Assembly: GCA_964036295.1 (NCBI GenBank) | Contig: OZ038467.1 | Coordinates: 7,758,170-7,822,169, forward strand | Reading direction: 5' to 3' | DNA length: 64,000 bases | DNA from: Plumapathes pennacea | Taxonomy: Eukaryota; Cnidaria; Anthozoa; Antipatharia; Myriopathidae | Shown here: positions 25,601 through 37,100 of the stretch, one piece after another | How positions within the stretch are numbered: the first letter of the stretch is position 1 | How the letters are laid out: each line of letters starts with the position of its first letter | Notes under the pieces: generated by a model | What the model was told of the DNA's origin: nothing | The model's input: only the letters and a program-made list of their open reading frames with translations | The model's database searches: none | Program-made: the position numbers and the translations under genes

Positions 25601-25867
25601 GATTTTTCTTAGCTGGGTAGTGAGAAATTTGTAGCCATGTTGAAAAGTCCCTGGGATCAGCCTGGGGATGGTAACAGTTGGAATTGATTCATGTTTGATC
25701 TCGGACATCACATTAAGTATAGAGTTATGTACCTTTTGGAGATCTTCTGTGTTCCAGGACTCCGGGTTTGACAAATTCCATTTTGTACTCTCTGCATGGT
25801 CTGAGTCTGCCGATGCTTCCTTCTCTCCGGATGTGAGTCCACTGTCACTCATGTATGCATCATCCAT
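13617..25867 (-). CDS. Giant coiled-coil protein, about 2860 aa, two coding exons
   Basis: The main exon is 22064-13617 (8448 bp, no stop). Its reading frame continues 5' of any Met to an acceptor (tttggtag) at 22065-22066. The proposed first coding exon, 25867-25733, begins MDDAYMSDSGLTSGEKEAS and ends ...NTEDLQK at a GTACAT donor. Both sides are phase 0 and the join reads LQK-VLKERDHFREDVLRLE, an uninterrupted heptad pattern. Almost the whole protein is Glu/Lys/Leu-rich coiled coil. The last 600 residues become Ser/Arg/Asp-rich and disordered, with acidic SSDESDIELDLPDTQ and ending SKQDSPLE. A cytoskeletal, centrosomal or Golgi scaffold is likely by analogy, but no PACT, GRIP or motor domain was seen, so the family stays open. 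Extra small exons in the 3.7-kb intron cannot be excluded. Confidence 0.82.
22065..25732. other. Intron of the coiled-coil gene
   Basis: It contains poly-T and poly-G tracts (24448-24458, 24790-24807), a foldback MITE at 25172-25368 and a dispersed repeat at 25610-25697. An isolated plus-strand frame at 23148-23244 (MFGRRAGMTSSRAEL...) ends at a perfect GTAAGT donor and contains a CRE-like TGACGTCA at about 23170. No partner exon was found. Confidence 0.45.
25172..25368. mobile_element. Foldback MITE-like repeat
   Basis: Left arm 'agtatataccacgcaagt' is matched by the inverse 'acttgtgtggtatatact' on the right. The similar 'ctattcacctcc' motif recurs at 25234 and at about 25445, just outside the arms, so the repeat may extend to about 25480. 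No coding capacity. Confidence 0.5.
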
Positions 25868-28421
25868 CCTTTATGTAGTGACTGAAGTTATACTGAGGTG
25901 TATATAACACCATCTATTCCTTAAAGAACCAAAGTACTTCACATTAATAAATATAAACACTGAGACTCAGTGAATTGCTTCATTATCTGAATAGTTCATG
26001 TATTCTTAGCAAAATCTTTTTATAACCTGAGTCACAAATTCTCTATTAGTAGTCTTTTAAGATATTTTGTTCTGCATCGCATGGTTATATATTGCACATA
26101 AGCTCCCTGTACCCCATAGAGTTGTCAAGTAATTGTTAAGCTCCCTCAAAACCCCCTTACAATAAATTAGTTATATATAAGCATAAATATAAAAACTGGG
26201 GGGAAAAAATACAAAAGCAGAATAAAATACAATATTCTTAGACAGCAGGCTATATCTACAAGAGTGCTTAGTTTGTAGTGTGGGCATTGATTCTACAGTA
26301 CCTGAAAAGCATAGATGATCATTAATACACGGAAATGCAAATACCCTTTTGTCTGATATAAGGCAAAGCATTGGCTGCATGGCGTATACAGAAATTTAAA
26401 TTGCAAATTTACTTTGGTGTTGTCAATTAATATTTAATGGTGTTTACAAAATTCACTTTGAAAAATATAAGGAACATCATATCAGATGTAAATATAGTGA
26501 CCTTGGGAAAACCAGCCACGTCCAATCCTTGTTTTTGTTTTTGACACAGGGAAATTATTATCTGACTTGTGTTATGTTTCTTTTAGATTAATTTTCACAG
26601 TTACACTGTCTGGGGTCAAATTAAGAATATTGAAGAGATTGTTTCCACTTGATTAGATTCACAGCGATGCAAATTGGTCGTGAAAACTCGTTCTGTAAAT
26701 GCTAAAGCTTATGCACGTAATCTCTAATATTCAGCTGCACATCTCTAATTTCTCGTTCGCCAAGTGCTAGTTTACCTGTACATGCATGGATCATACCACA
26801 AGGAAGAAAAGGAGGAGAATAAAAACTAAATTCTTTTGATTCGTTGAAGTTGCTATATATATATAAACGGCTTTAGACTTACTTTACAAGACATGCACGA
26901 TTTTCTATGATTCATGTCGCTTCATCCAGGCTGATTCTAAATTGACTTTCAATTAGAACAGTTTCAATTACAGAAGATTTCACCGCGTAACCAAGAATAA
27001 AGTAAACAATCTGTGCGATCAAGTCTGGATGTTACGGAAACCGATCGGAACAGTCTGCAGTTCCAGAGTTCTGGGCAACCAAACGCTTTGAAGCGGTAAA
27101 TAACCGGAAGCAAGAAAAAGAGGTGCTAAAAAAAATCGAACAATGAAGATTAGGAAGATAACGACAAAAACAACTACAGCGAAGACTGAATATTGCACGT
27201 ACCGTACGTGGTCCGGCGAGTTTCAAAAGTTTTTCAACATTCAAGTTGTAGTAGTCGTCCGGATGGTTCCAATTGGTGTGTTGTTGAAGCCTGGTGTTAG
27301 TGAAATTGAAACATCGCAGTGTTCGAGATCACCGGGTTCAAGGCACGTCACTTCTTCGTTGTCCATGTGCCATAGAAACTGGTGGTCGTCACCACATGCT
27401 TCGATTTTCATGCAGTGTCGTTACATGGAGTGTGTTTAATTTCGCGGCGGAATGTAAACAATCAAACAAGCGAAGCTGAAGCTTACCTTCTATGCTCGAG
27501 TTTTACGGCTTCCCTTAGACCGGAAAAATTAATCCTTTTTCAGGTCGATCGCGTCTTTTGATCTGCAGGTTTAAGTTGAGTAACAACGAAAACCGTTGTT
27601 GACCCTTTTTACTGTTTTGTATACAACGCGGGAACGTTTGAACCACTGTGCAAATCTCTTGGAAACTTTGCACGTATTATTAACGATCTCACAGTTTATG
27701 GCGCGCAGCGTCAACGTGACAGCTTGTCGAAGCTATTCAGAGCTCCGATTCGTAAATTTTCTCAAGTATGGGTTTTTCGAAGTACCAAACTGTTGAGCTC
27801 TCTTGAGGAGGTGACTTCGCTCGTGTCATTTTGGCATTTCTTCGTGCAGGCTCTTGCCTGATTTACTCGAGGCGCGTCACACAATGAGTACCCAATCATA
27901 ACGCCCCTGCGCCAGATGTGTTGGTCTCTTTTGCACCTCGGTCAATTTTCTAATTGTGACGCCGCTCGAATCATTTGTGGAGCTGTCAAAATTTGACAAG
28001 GAAGTTGTTTGACCCATTAAATCTTCCTCACCAGTGACAGGACGTGTGTCAATAAATCAGCATTCTTTTATGCGACTTTCCCTGCTCTAACTTTTCGATT
28101 GGCTTCTTCTTTGCTAACTAATCATGGATCAATATTTGTAACAAACATATCCTCAGAAGTAGAAAAAGAAAGCAAGACTGTGTGAGATTAAGCAGCTTTG
28201 CTAGTTTTAGGAATTAGCTTAGTATATCCAGTCATTTACATATGGCTCAACTGCGCCAAATTATTTGTCTAAAATTTCTATTCTTTTTTTTAATTAATCC
28301 GTTTTTGCAGAATATGCAAACTGCTATTGTATGAAGGCCACTGTTTCAGACAGTGAACCAGTGACTCACGTCAGCCAGATTCAGGGCGGGGAAAGGAAGG
28401 TTTTTTTATTGAATTGCCAAA

Positions 28422-28935
28422 AATTCAGCGACACGTCGGAAATATACTTCAGCACAACGGATATTAATTCATGCACAGCTGCCTGATTGGGTAAAGTGTC
28501 AGGAAAAACTGTGAACAAGCGAGGTTTTCAATCTCCGAGCGGTGGGACCAGGGCACATCTGGGAACGAGGTTGGGCACATGGTCCGGAAGACGACAAATA
28601 TACGGGACAATGCTAAAAATCTGAGGCTCAACGCCCAGCCTCCACCATCCCCCGCCCTCCCCCCCCCCCCCCCCCCCAAAAATTCAGCGACACGTCGGAA
28701 ATATACTTCAGCACAACGGATATTAATTCATGCACAGCTGCCTGATTGGGTAAAGTGTCAGGAAAAACTGTGAACAAGCGAGGTTTTCAATCTCCGAGCG
28801 GTGGGACCAGGGCACATCTGGGAACGAGGTTGGGCACATGGTCCGGAAGACGACAAATATACGGGACAATGCTAAAAATCTGAGGCTCAACGCCCAGCCT
28901 CCACCATCCCCCGCCCTCCCCCCCCCCCCCCCCCC
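28422..28935. repeat. Direct tandem duplication, 259-bp unit, with poly-C at each unit end
   Basis: The unit starting 'attcagcgacacgtcgg' at 28423 recurs at 28682 and appears identical throughout up to the C-run that closes each copy (about 28660-28677 and 28919-28946). The C-runs differ in length. It may be a recent duplication by slippage or an assembly artefact. Confidence 0.85.
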
Positions 28936-29243
28936 CCCCCCCCCCCTTCAAAAAAAAAATCAAGGGCAGGTCTGTCAACCTTGACCGTGCGTGTGCGAAC
29001 GAGGCTATAGTCACGTGATCTTTCGGTCTTTCGGCTGGACTTGACCCGTGGAAGTGCCGAAGAAAATTAGGAAAAAGCATTTCCAGGCACTGTTTTTACA
29101 GTGACTTTCACTGCCTTCCTTTTGTGCTGTAACTCTGAAAGGTGAGTCAAACATATATAGTGCCTCGGGCAACATTTTCGACAAAGTGTGCGGTCTGTTA
29201 GACCTAGCCTAGCCGGTTGTCAGACCCGTACAGCGAGTATGGC

Positions 29244-29486
29244 ATGAACTTGGAATGTTGGTCGATCACATCTTCATGTCAAGAGCGACTCATTCGAAAT
29301 GAGGAGCACTCTATCATTCTTCGGGTTCTTGAAAATATTTCCTCTGGCATTTTTCCCTATCCTGAAATGTCATTCAATCGTCTTCTCGACCCTCTGCAAC
29401 CAACTGACATTTCAGCAGGTCGCTGCACGTCGGTCGCACACACGAACCGCCCACACATACCAACACCAAATTCTAAAATATTTTAA
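29244..29486 (+). CDS. Hypothetical 80-aa frame, unsupported
   Basis: The frame MNLECWSITSSCQERLIRNE... continues to a stop at 29484-29486 with fairly protein-like composition over its first 60 codons. No splice partner, poly(A) signal or homologue was recognised. It may be an isolated exon of an unrecognised gene or chance. Confidence 0.15.
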   Translation: MNLECWSITSSCQERLIRNEEHSIILRVLENISSGIFPYPEMSFNRLLDPLQPTDISAGRCTSVAHTNRPHIPTPNSKIF

Positions 29487-30874
29487 TACTAACTTCACGT
29501 GCAAGTATTTCCATTATTCGCAAACAGCTGTGAGAAAGGAGCAAATATAGCATACCCGTCCGCTTATAAAATCTAATGAAATTCTAATGTAATTCTTTGT
29601 AGAACGAGGCAATGATAATTCCAATAGACTATATTGTTATGGAAAGCAGTGGCCGGGTAATTCAGCTCTACTTTCTGAACGCTGTAAAGAATGAGCGTAG
29701 GTGATGTCTCGAACGTTTTTATGGCGCTATTAAACACGCACGATGGCAATACGTCGACTTTATTTCAGTTCCAATACTGAACTTCTTCACTTAATTATAT
29801 GATTATATTTTCAAGTTTTCTGTGTCTGCATTAAGAACCGTCAACATACTATTTACACTTCCCTGCTTAAAAAGTCAAAGTCAAAATAATTTAGTTTCAC
29901 GTAAAGCAGTTAGTATTAAAGAAGCTAAAAACAATAATGAGACACATTTACATAGTGGAGGATAAATTACTAAGCGAAAAACCTGAAGGAGATTATTAAG
30001 TACTTCATGCTATTATACAGCAAAAAATTATATTATTTCACATACATTATAGTAAAGTATATAGATATCAATGAAATACCAGGATTTCTTTAGTTTTAAA
30101 AACTGATGTCTTCATTGTGTGACAGGAAATATTAGGCTGTGAGATGTCTTTGTTCTGAATATTTTTATATGAATATTTTTATACAATAAACAAAATATTA
30201 CATGGCCGCTTGGAGATATGAATTTTATTTTCTTGTGTTGATATATGTCTCACTCCCTCATTCGTGAGAGATATCATCAACACCTAATGATAAAATTTGT
30301 ATCTCCATGCAGCCATTCAATATCCTCTATATACAAGTATACAAGTACTTTCTTTTAAATATGTCATATTAAAAATTAAAAACATACATAAGTCAAATAT
30401 TCAGACCTCCTTCCCATCCTCCTCTGGAATTTTTCACTGCTCCCCAGGTAGTGGGAGGAGGGGGGACAGGGAGTCTAAAGTTCCTGCTTCCTGTACCCGT
30501 TTTTTTTTTTTTTTTTTTTTTTTTCTATGTACATTCACAAGAAGCAACCTTGCCATTTTACTGGAAGTTACATTTTTGGCAGAAAGTTTCTGTACGGACA
30601 GCCTGTATCCCACTGCTAAGAAACTTCCGACCTTCTCTTCTCCCATCTCCAGTAGACTTCCTGCCCCCCCCTCCCCCCCTCCCCCCTCCCCCCCCCCCCC
30701 CCCCAGATAAAAGCTTTTATTTCTCCTTAGTTTTGCAGTAATTTATTGTGACCTATGTTTAACCTTACTGGCCACACAAAATAAATAGTGGGAAGTGTTC
30801 TATACACCACACCACAAATTTTGAAGCTGTCAGCAAAATCCTATGAGAAAATATTATATGCAGTGGTAATAACA

Positions 30875-31017
30875 TACAGTCAAACCGCTCCCTTATAGAC
30901 CTTTATTTGATCATCAGCTGTTATTTTCTTTAGAATGATGTAATGTATTAATGTCCTCTATAATACAGACACTAATTTCTGGCCCTTTGGTGTCCATATT
31001 AGGGAGGTTTGACTGTA
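30875..31017. mobile_element. 143-bp MITE with TACAGTCAAACC ends
   Basis: TACAGTCAAACC on the left and GGTTTGACTGTA on the right are exact inverses, the same termini as the element at 590-1026. It lies about 100 bp upstream of the first GREB1 coding exon. Confidence 0.75.
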
Positions 31018-31120
31018 CATTGTGATAAATTTCTGGTGAGAGAGTTACAAATGTCATTGCATTCTTGTTTGATAGGTTCCTGAAGCTATATTACTGCAGC
31101 AGATCAGATGGATCAGAACT

Positions 31121-34100
31121 ATGGCAGATCAAAACGAAACAGATCCAAAAGCATATTGTCCAGTCAGTATGATCAATCGCCATGGAGCAGCTAGGGGTCA
31201 AAGGAAACGTCAGACCTGTGCTAGAGGACGTGGAGGGAGGTCAGCCAAAGTTTCAGTCCAGGGAACGGCACATCAACTTGCCAAGTGTTGCACGGTGGTA
31301 GACTATGCAGCCGGTAAGTTGTGATTTGAAATTTAAAAAACTACATTTAATTTATACTTCATGTGGATCAATATACTGTACACCATCCAGAAAATGCATA
31401 TTTCCATATTACAGTACCTTAGTGTGTAAGTGTACTGTATTTTAGACTATGAAACAAGCAGGAGGTCTTTATGGTGGAATATTTTGGCAAGGCCTTTGTA
31501 TAGACTGAGGTGCTTCACAGAGTGTACAAAGACAGAGGGCAAAATGTTCCTCCAGACAGACCAACTAGTCATTTAATAAATAGACATATCTATACCACCA
31601 TACTACTAAATAGTACCAACAAATATTAGATATCATACAGTATTCATGTGTACACATACATAGATAGCAAACAAGCAAATTCAGGGGTCATGAAAATTTC
31701 CATGTCTGGAATTTCCATGGTGCAGTTCCAATACTTTCCTATTAAAATGTACTAATGGAAAAAAGAGGAACTCTGTGGGTCTAAAATGTGTGATAGAAAA
31801 AAAAATGTAATTCAAAATCTCAACACTATAATACAGTGAAACCACGATAGAAAGCATCTCGGTATAACGAAAACCCTGGTATAATGAACGATATCCTTGA
31901 GCCCATTACAGCCCAGTTACAGTAAATTGTATGTAATCAGAACCTCATTAAACAAAATCCCATTACAACAAACACATTTTCCCAGTCCCTTGGCCTTCAT
32001 TATATAGAGATTTCATTGTACAGTTAGTTTTAGAATATTGTTAAAGAACTTACTGCAATATTGATTTTTGCATAAAAGAGATGAATCACAGTAAATTTGT
32101 GCTGAAGCAAGAGATCATTGTATTGGCCCAAAAAGACTACCATGACAGAATATCTAATCCATAATGGATTTAGTAATTTATTAGGGCCCAAAAATTGAAT
32201 GTAAATCAATCATTTTCCATCAAGGTTTCATTTGGCAGCCTGGATTGTGCTACCTTTCGCCATTGAATATTTTATTGTGTTGTGTCACAAACACCAAAAC
32301 CAAAACCTATTTTTTTACACTCTACTATAGACTCAAAAGCATCATGCATGAAATTCTATGTTCTTACTTATGTAGTGTATCTGCAACATGCTTTGTCCTA
32401 AATCTGAATATTGTATATTTTAAATTTCTCTGTTGGCATGTAGAGAATCTCAGTAGCTAGTAGCTACAAGTGGTCGGAATTTGTACTTTGTCCTTTCTCA
32501 TGAGGATACTGTACGTGCATGTACATGCATTTGATTGTTAGTGACTTTCCTGTCAGTTATTCATATTTACTGTATATCAGTGTAGGTACTACTTCCATGA
32601 AAGGTTCAACACCCAAATGGCATGATTTTTTATGGTAGGTCAGGCACGTAAACCAAAGATTTTCAGCATTTTAAGAAAGTGTGTAAACTTGCCTCTATAC
32701 ACTCGATGCCACATACATGTAAAATGCAATATTTACAAGCCATTTTCTATTTTATCATTGTGCACTAAATGTGTAAGTTATGAGTAAGTCACGTACTGTA
32801 TATATGGATACATTTACAATGAGACATGCTAGAACATGACTGCTGTCATTTGTATGATCTTCTAAATTACTATAACATGAACCATGGCCTACTTTGTGTG
32901 TACAGTGCACTCAAGCTGTGTGTGTGTGTGTGTGTGTGTTTCATTATGCGAAATGAAAGTGACCTCTTGCAGTTATTTGTTACTATAGCATATCAGCATT
33001 CAATTTAAGTTGTTGTCCGGTGTACTTGTAGTTTAGGGTTAGTGGTAGTTTCAGAGCATGAACTTATCAAAAAAATGTAACTGTATTAGTGTTGGTGAGG
33101 TATAAATATTTTAGGTATAAAATAATGATATTATAGTGTGTTGTCTAGCAAATTCATATATATGTTTAAATTGGTTAGTAATGTCTCAAAAAGAACAATA
33201 TCCAATCAAATATTAGAGAAATAAATCAAAAGATAAGCTTTCGAAACATAGTTCTTTGTATATAATCTCAGTGTTTTGCTTTTGAAAAGGACCATGAAAG
33301 AGATCAAATACCTAGACTATTGTATCCCTACAGTAAGTTTTATAATGCAAGATAAAGATTGGTTAGTGAAGTTCACTGTGGAGTGTGTTGAAGAGCACAG
33401 ACAGAAAAGCTAGTCATGTCATGTCAGCTCATATTTTTATACACCTGAAGTATTGCTGTTCAAGTATTACTCACTGCAATCCTCTCTTATACGACAGGAA
33501 AAAGCCAAAAAGTGATTGATTCTATTATTTTTTAAAAATAGCGTCAGATGCCTGTGTAGCGTGCATCGTAGTTTGTTGTGCTGTTGAATATTGCTTCTGC
33601 ACCAAAGTAGATGACTTCCTTGCCAAGATTGGGCTCGCTAATAGGTCAGTCCACGTCAAGTTCAACATACAATTCAATTTCACTACCAGTCATTTTATTG
33701 CACTGCATGTTCTATAGAATGGACCTGGCTTTTTACATGATTGTATGTGTGCATGTGGTGATTTTCTTCTGAAAGGTACGTGCGTGTTCGTTGTTGAAAC
33801 ACTTGTTCAATAACGTACAACACATAGTACCATGTTCCTGAGTGTCCTGCAGTATAGCTTCTTATAGCATTTAGATAATATTTTGATAATATTTTGATAG
33901 ACCAGTAGATCACGAATTATTTCACGCAAACAGGGTTACAGTTAAACTGTGAAAAAGCATAGAGCATTACTAGTATATTATTTGAGTCTGTTAAGACAAT
34001 GCAATATTTTTACTCAGAGGCAGCAACAGAAAGGATAAAAAATGAATTCTTGTCAGGCACCCTTGGAAGATGTCAAACATTTTTTCTCCTCGAGTGGAGT

Positions 34101-37100
34101 AAAGATAAAGAACAGCAAAGTGCCATTTCTGTGTTCCGATATTACAAGCACTATTCATCTAATCTCTCTAAATGAACCATGCAAGGGTTTGACAAGAAAA
34201 AAGCCAATATCATCTGTACATATTGCGCTTATGCTTTCCCTTCCAACTTTGTATTGTTCACAAACTGCAGATCATTGAAAGGTTTCTTTACTGAATTTCC
34301 CGAAATGTGACATTCTAGCAGTGCTTTGTCAGCTTGTAAATGTAAATTAACCAGTGTAAGTTTATGTTTTAAATTATTTCTTTCCTTGCATGACTCTGGC
34401 AGACAGGCAGCAGTATCACTCAGGTACACAATATTACATCCCCCCTTTTCTGCTAAATGCCAATATTGCTTTTCAGAATGAAGCTTAGCTTATCCTAACT
34501 TGCAACACATGCTAGAGGCAATACTGCAGTACCATCAACATCCCCCCTGGCATAATAAGAGACAAGAATATGGCATATTAATGTGGTCACTTTTTCCCCA
34601 TGTATTTTTTTTTTTTTTTTTCACTTTGCATGGGCCTTAAGTGCGCCTGTGAAGAGGGCCTTCTAGTCCCCTCTTCTGGCTTGCTGAAGGCATTTCCTTT
34701 CCACATTTGACAAGGATATTGAATGCCTGTTGTTCAGCTAGTTCTTTCAGCACGCACTTTAGATTCTGCCAGTCACTTTTGTTTACCCTGTGCCGCCAAT
34801 AAAGTCACTAACTCAGTGGATGGGGAACATTTGGCACAATTGGTTTAAACTATAACAGTAGTTGTCTGGGTAGCCCTTGTTATTCAGGGTATATCCGTTT
34901 GCTCACAAGGAAACTGTCATCTACAGGAGCCGTGAGAAAAATATGTCTGTGTTATGATAAAATTTATCGTAACAGCTATAACATGCACAAATGTTCATCT
35001 GAAAGGCAAATGATATTCTGTTGAAATGGTATGATGTAAGAACTCTTGGTAATGACCATGCCTTTGCTCATGAACCAGTCATTATTATGGACTTTTATTG
35101 CTAAAATTGTCTTCTAAATACAGTACACAGAATGCTATATTGCATCACAAGTTTAAGGTCTTCTCATGTGGGGTTCTAACAGTTTCATAGCTGCTTAAGT
35201 CCCCCCACCTGCCCTCTTTTAGACATCAAACAAATAGTAGTTTTGCTGAAGACTTGAAAACAAGCTTTTCTCATTAACAAAGTGATACAGTAAAATATGT
35301 GAAAACTTTTTCAAGTTCATGCAAGTTGGATGTAATTTTAGTCTGACAGTTAATCGACCTACAGTATTGTATTTCTTTATAATGTGTTCTGGTGCCTTTT
35401 GTATTTGTGGTAGTAATGACCTTGAAGAATTTATAGTACATTTTATTGCAAATTAATAAGCTTGGAAGCATTATTTAGCATAATTATGTGTAAACCAGAA
35501 AGTGCCCAGTAGTATAAGTCCAATACGGGCATCTTTCGAGCACTAGAGCTCATTGACAATATCATTTTGGATTGAATATGAACACTCTTTAGGCACACCA
35601 CAATATGGTGTAGCAAGTAAAGAGAGGGCTCTTTACGTTTTATGACACAGAGCTAGCTCAGTCCTGTCTTGCTCTGAATATTCTGTTAAAGAAATACAAG
35701 ATGGTATAAGGCAGTCCAGTGCCGTACTACTTATCTATTTCTGGTAAGTACATCGCTAACAAATATTTTGCATAGATGTATAAATCCAGTGAGAAGTTTA
35801 ACTTTTTAACTGCTACTCGACCGTCTTTGTTGATTATTTCAAGAAAACAACGAATAACACCAGAGGTAAAGGAAACACTTATTTTGTTGCATAGGGAAGT
35901 TCAAGAGTTTCTCAGAACTTTGTGTGTGATGGAGGGTATATAATCATTTAATGATTAGTTCAACCATTGATATTTTATGTATGGTAACTCCTACACCCAC
36001 AAAACATATTATTATTCCAAGTCTGAGTCTCTTTTTGCCAGCTGACTGATTTACTAGTCTACCAACAGTACCGGATAAAGATATCTTTCAGTATTGTTTT
36101 AGTTTAACGTCACTGTCACGTTAAAGTAATACCTGAGAAATGTGCTGTGAATATCAAAGCTTTGGTGGTTGGCTGACTTGATGCACATTTAATTTTTTTA
36201 AATGATGGATAGAACAAGAGTGTAATCTAAATACACAACAGATAGGCGTAGATAGCTCTCTTACCAACATATCTTATATCCGTGTCAACCAACACTATGA
36301 TATTTGCTTTACTTACAATCATACAGATAATACCTTAGAATTCTTTATGCTTCAACCCTAAAAATCTGTTGCTTAGTTTGCAACTTGGACTGAATAAAAC
36401 ATCTGAGTAGGAGCTTGACTATCTTGAACCCAAACAAGAGATGAAACAACTGAACCTACATTGTATTGGTGCAATGCGGAGTTTGTCTCACACATGCTAA
36501 CATTATTTTGTGTCTTGCAACTCTGTTGTTGGTTCAGTTTGGCAGCACTATTAATGGACATGTGTTGTTTTAGTTTAGCAAATTGTTGGTTGAGTATACA
36601 CATACGTGACAGTTAGCTAGGCATGGGACAACATTTAAACACTATATATGGTAATTCCAATACCTTGAAGTGCCTAAATGTTTGAGCAGTTTAATTACAT
36701 GCACTTTACTTTTGTGAAAAAATGCTAAATGAGCACGCAATGCAACTTGGTGGAGGATGCTTCGGATGTCGAAAGAGTTTTACACTAAGTCTTGTCTTAT
36801 ATGACAGCTGTCATGTGGTGTTTACAGTATATGACTGTCATTATTGCATATATTTTCAATTCTTTTCCTGATGATCGCCTTCGACACACTTGAGTCTGGG
36901 GAATAACACATATGGTTTATTTTTAGGATTTATTAAATTGAATTATAATGCGAACATGTGAGAATTTACTTTTGTTTTGTGTTTCTGATGTGTTGAGAAG
37001 TACATTTATTTATGTTTGCCAGTTGGTAAAACTGCTAACATCCAAACTTTTGGCACACAAGTCAATGAAGCAATATTTTTTCATGTTTCTTTAGACATCG

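Larger units (their letters stand above)
25868..31120. other. Gene-poor region between the coiled-coil gene and GREB1
   Basis: No confident gene. Weak candidates are a minus-strand 56-codon frame at 27241-27411 (MKIEACGDDHQFLWHMDNEE...), which overlaps a segment ending at a strong GTACGT donor near 27202 and could be a 5' UTR exon of the coiled-coil gene, and a plus-strand 80-codon frame from the ATG at 29244. Otherwise there are a 259-bp tandem duplication (28422-28935), poly-C and poly-T tracts (30501-30524, 30664-30704) and a MITE at 30875-31017. Confidence 0.45.

Noticed and set aside
13617-25867. Naming the coiled-coil protein AKAP9, pericentrin or golgin
   Set aside because: No PACT, GRIP or other defining domain was recognised; coiled-coil similarity alone is not diagnostic.
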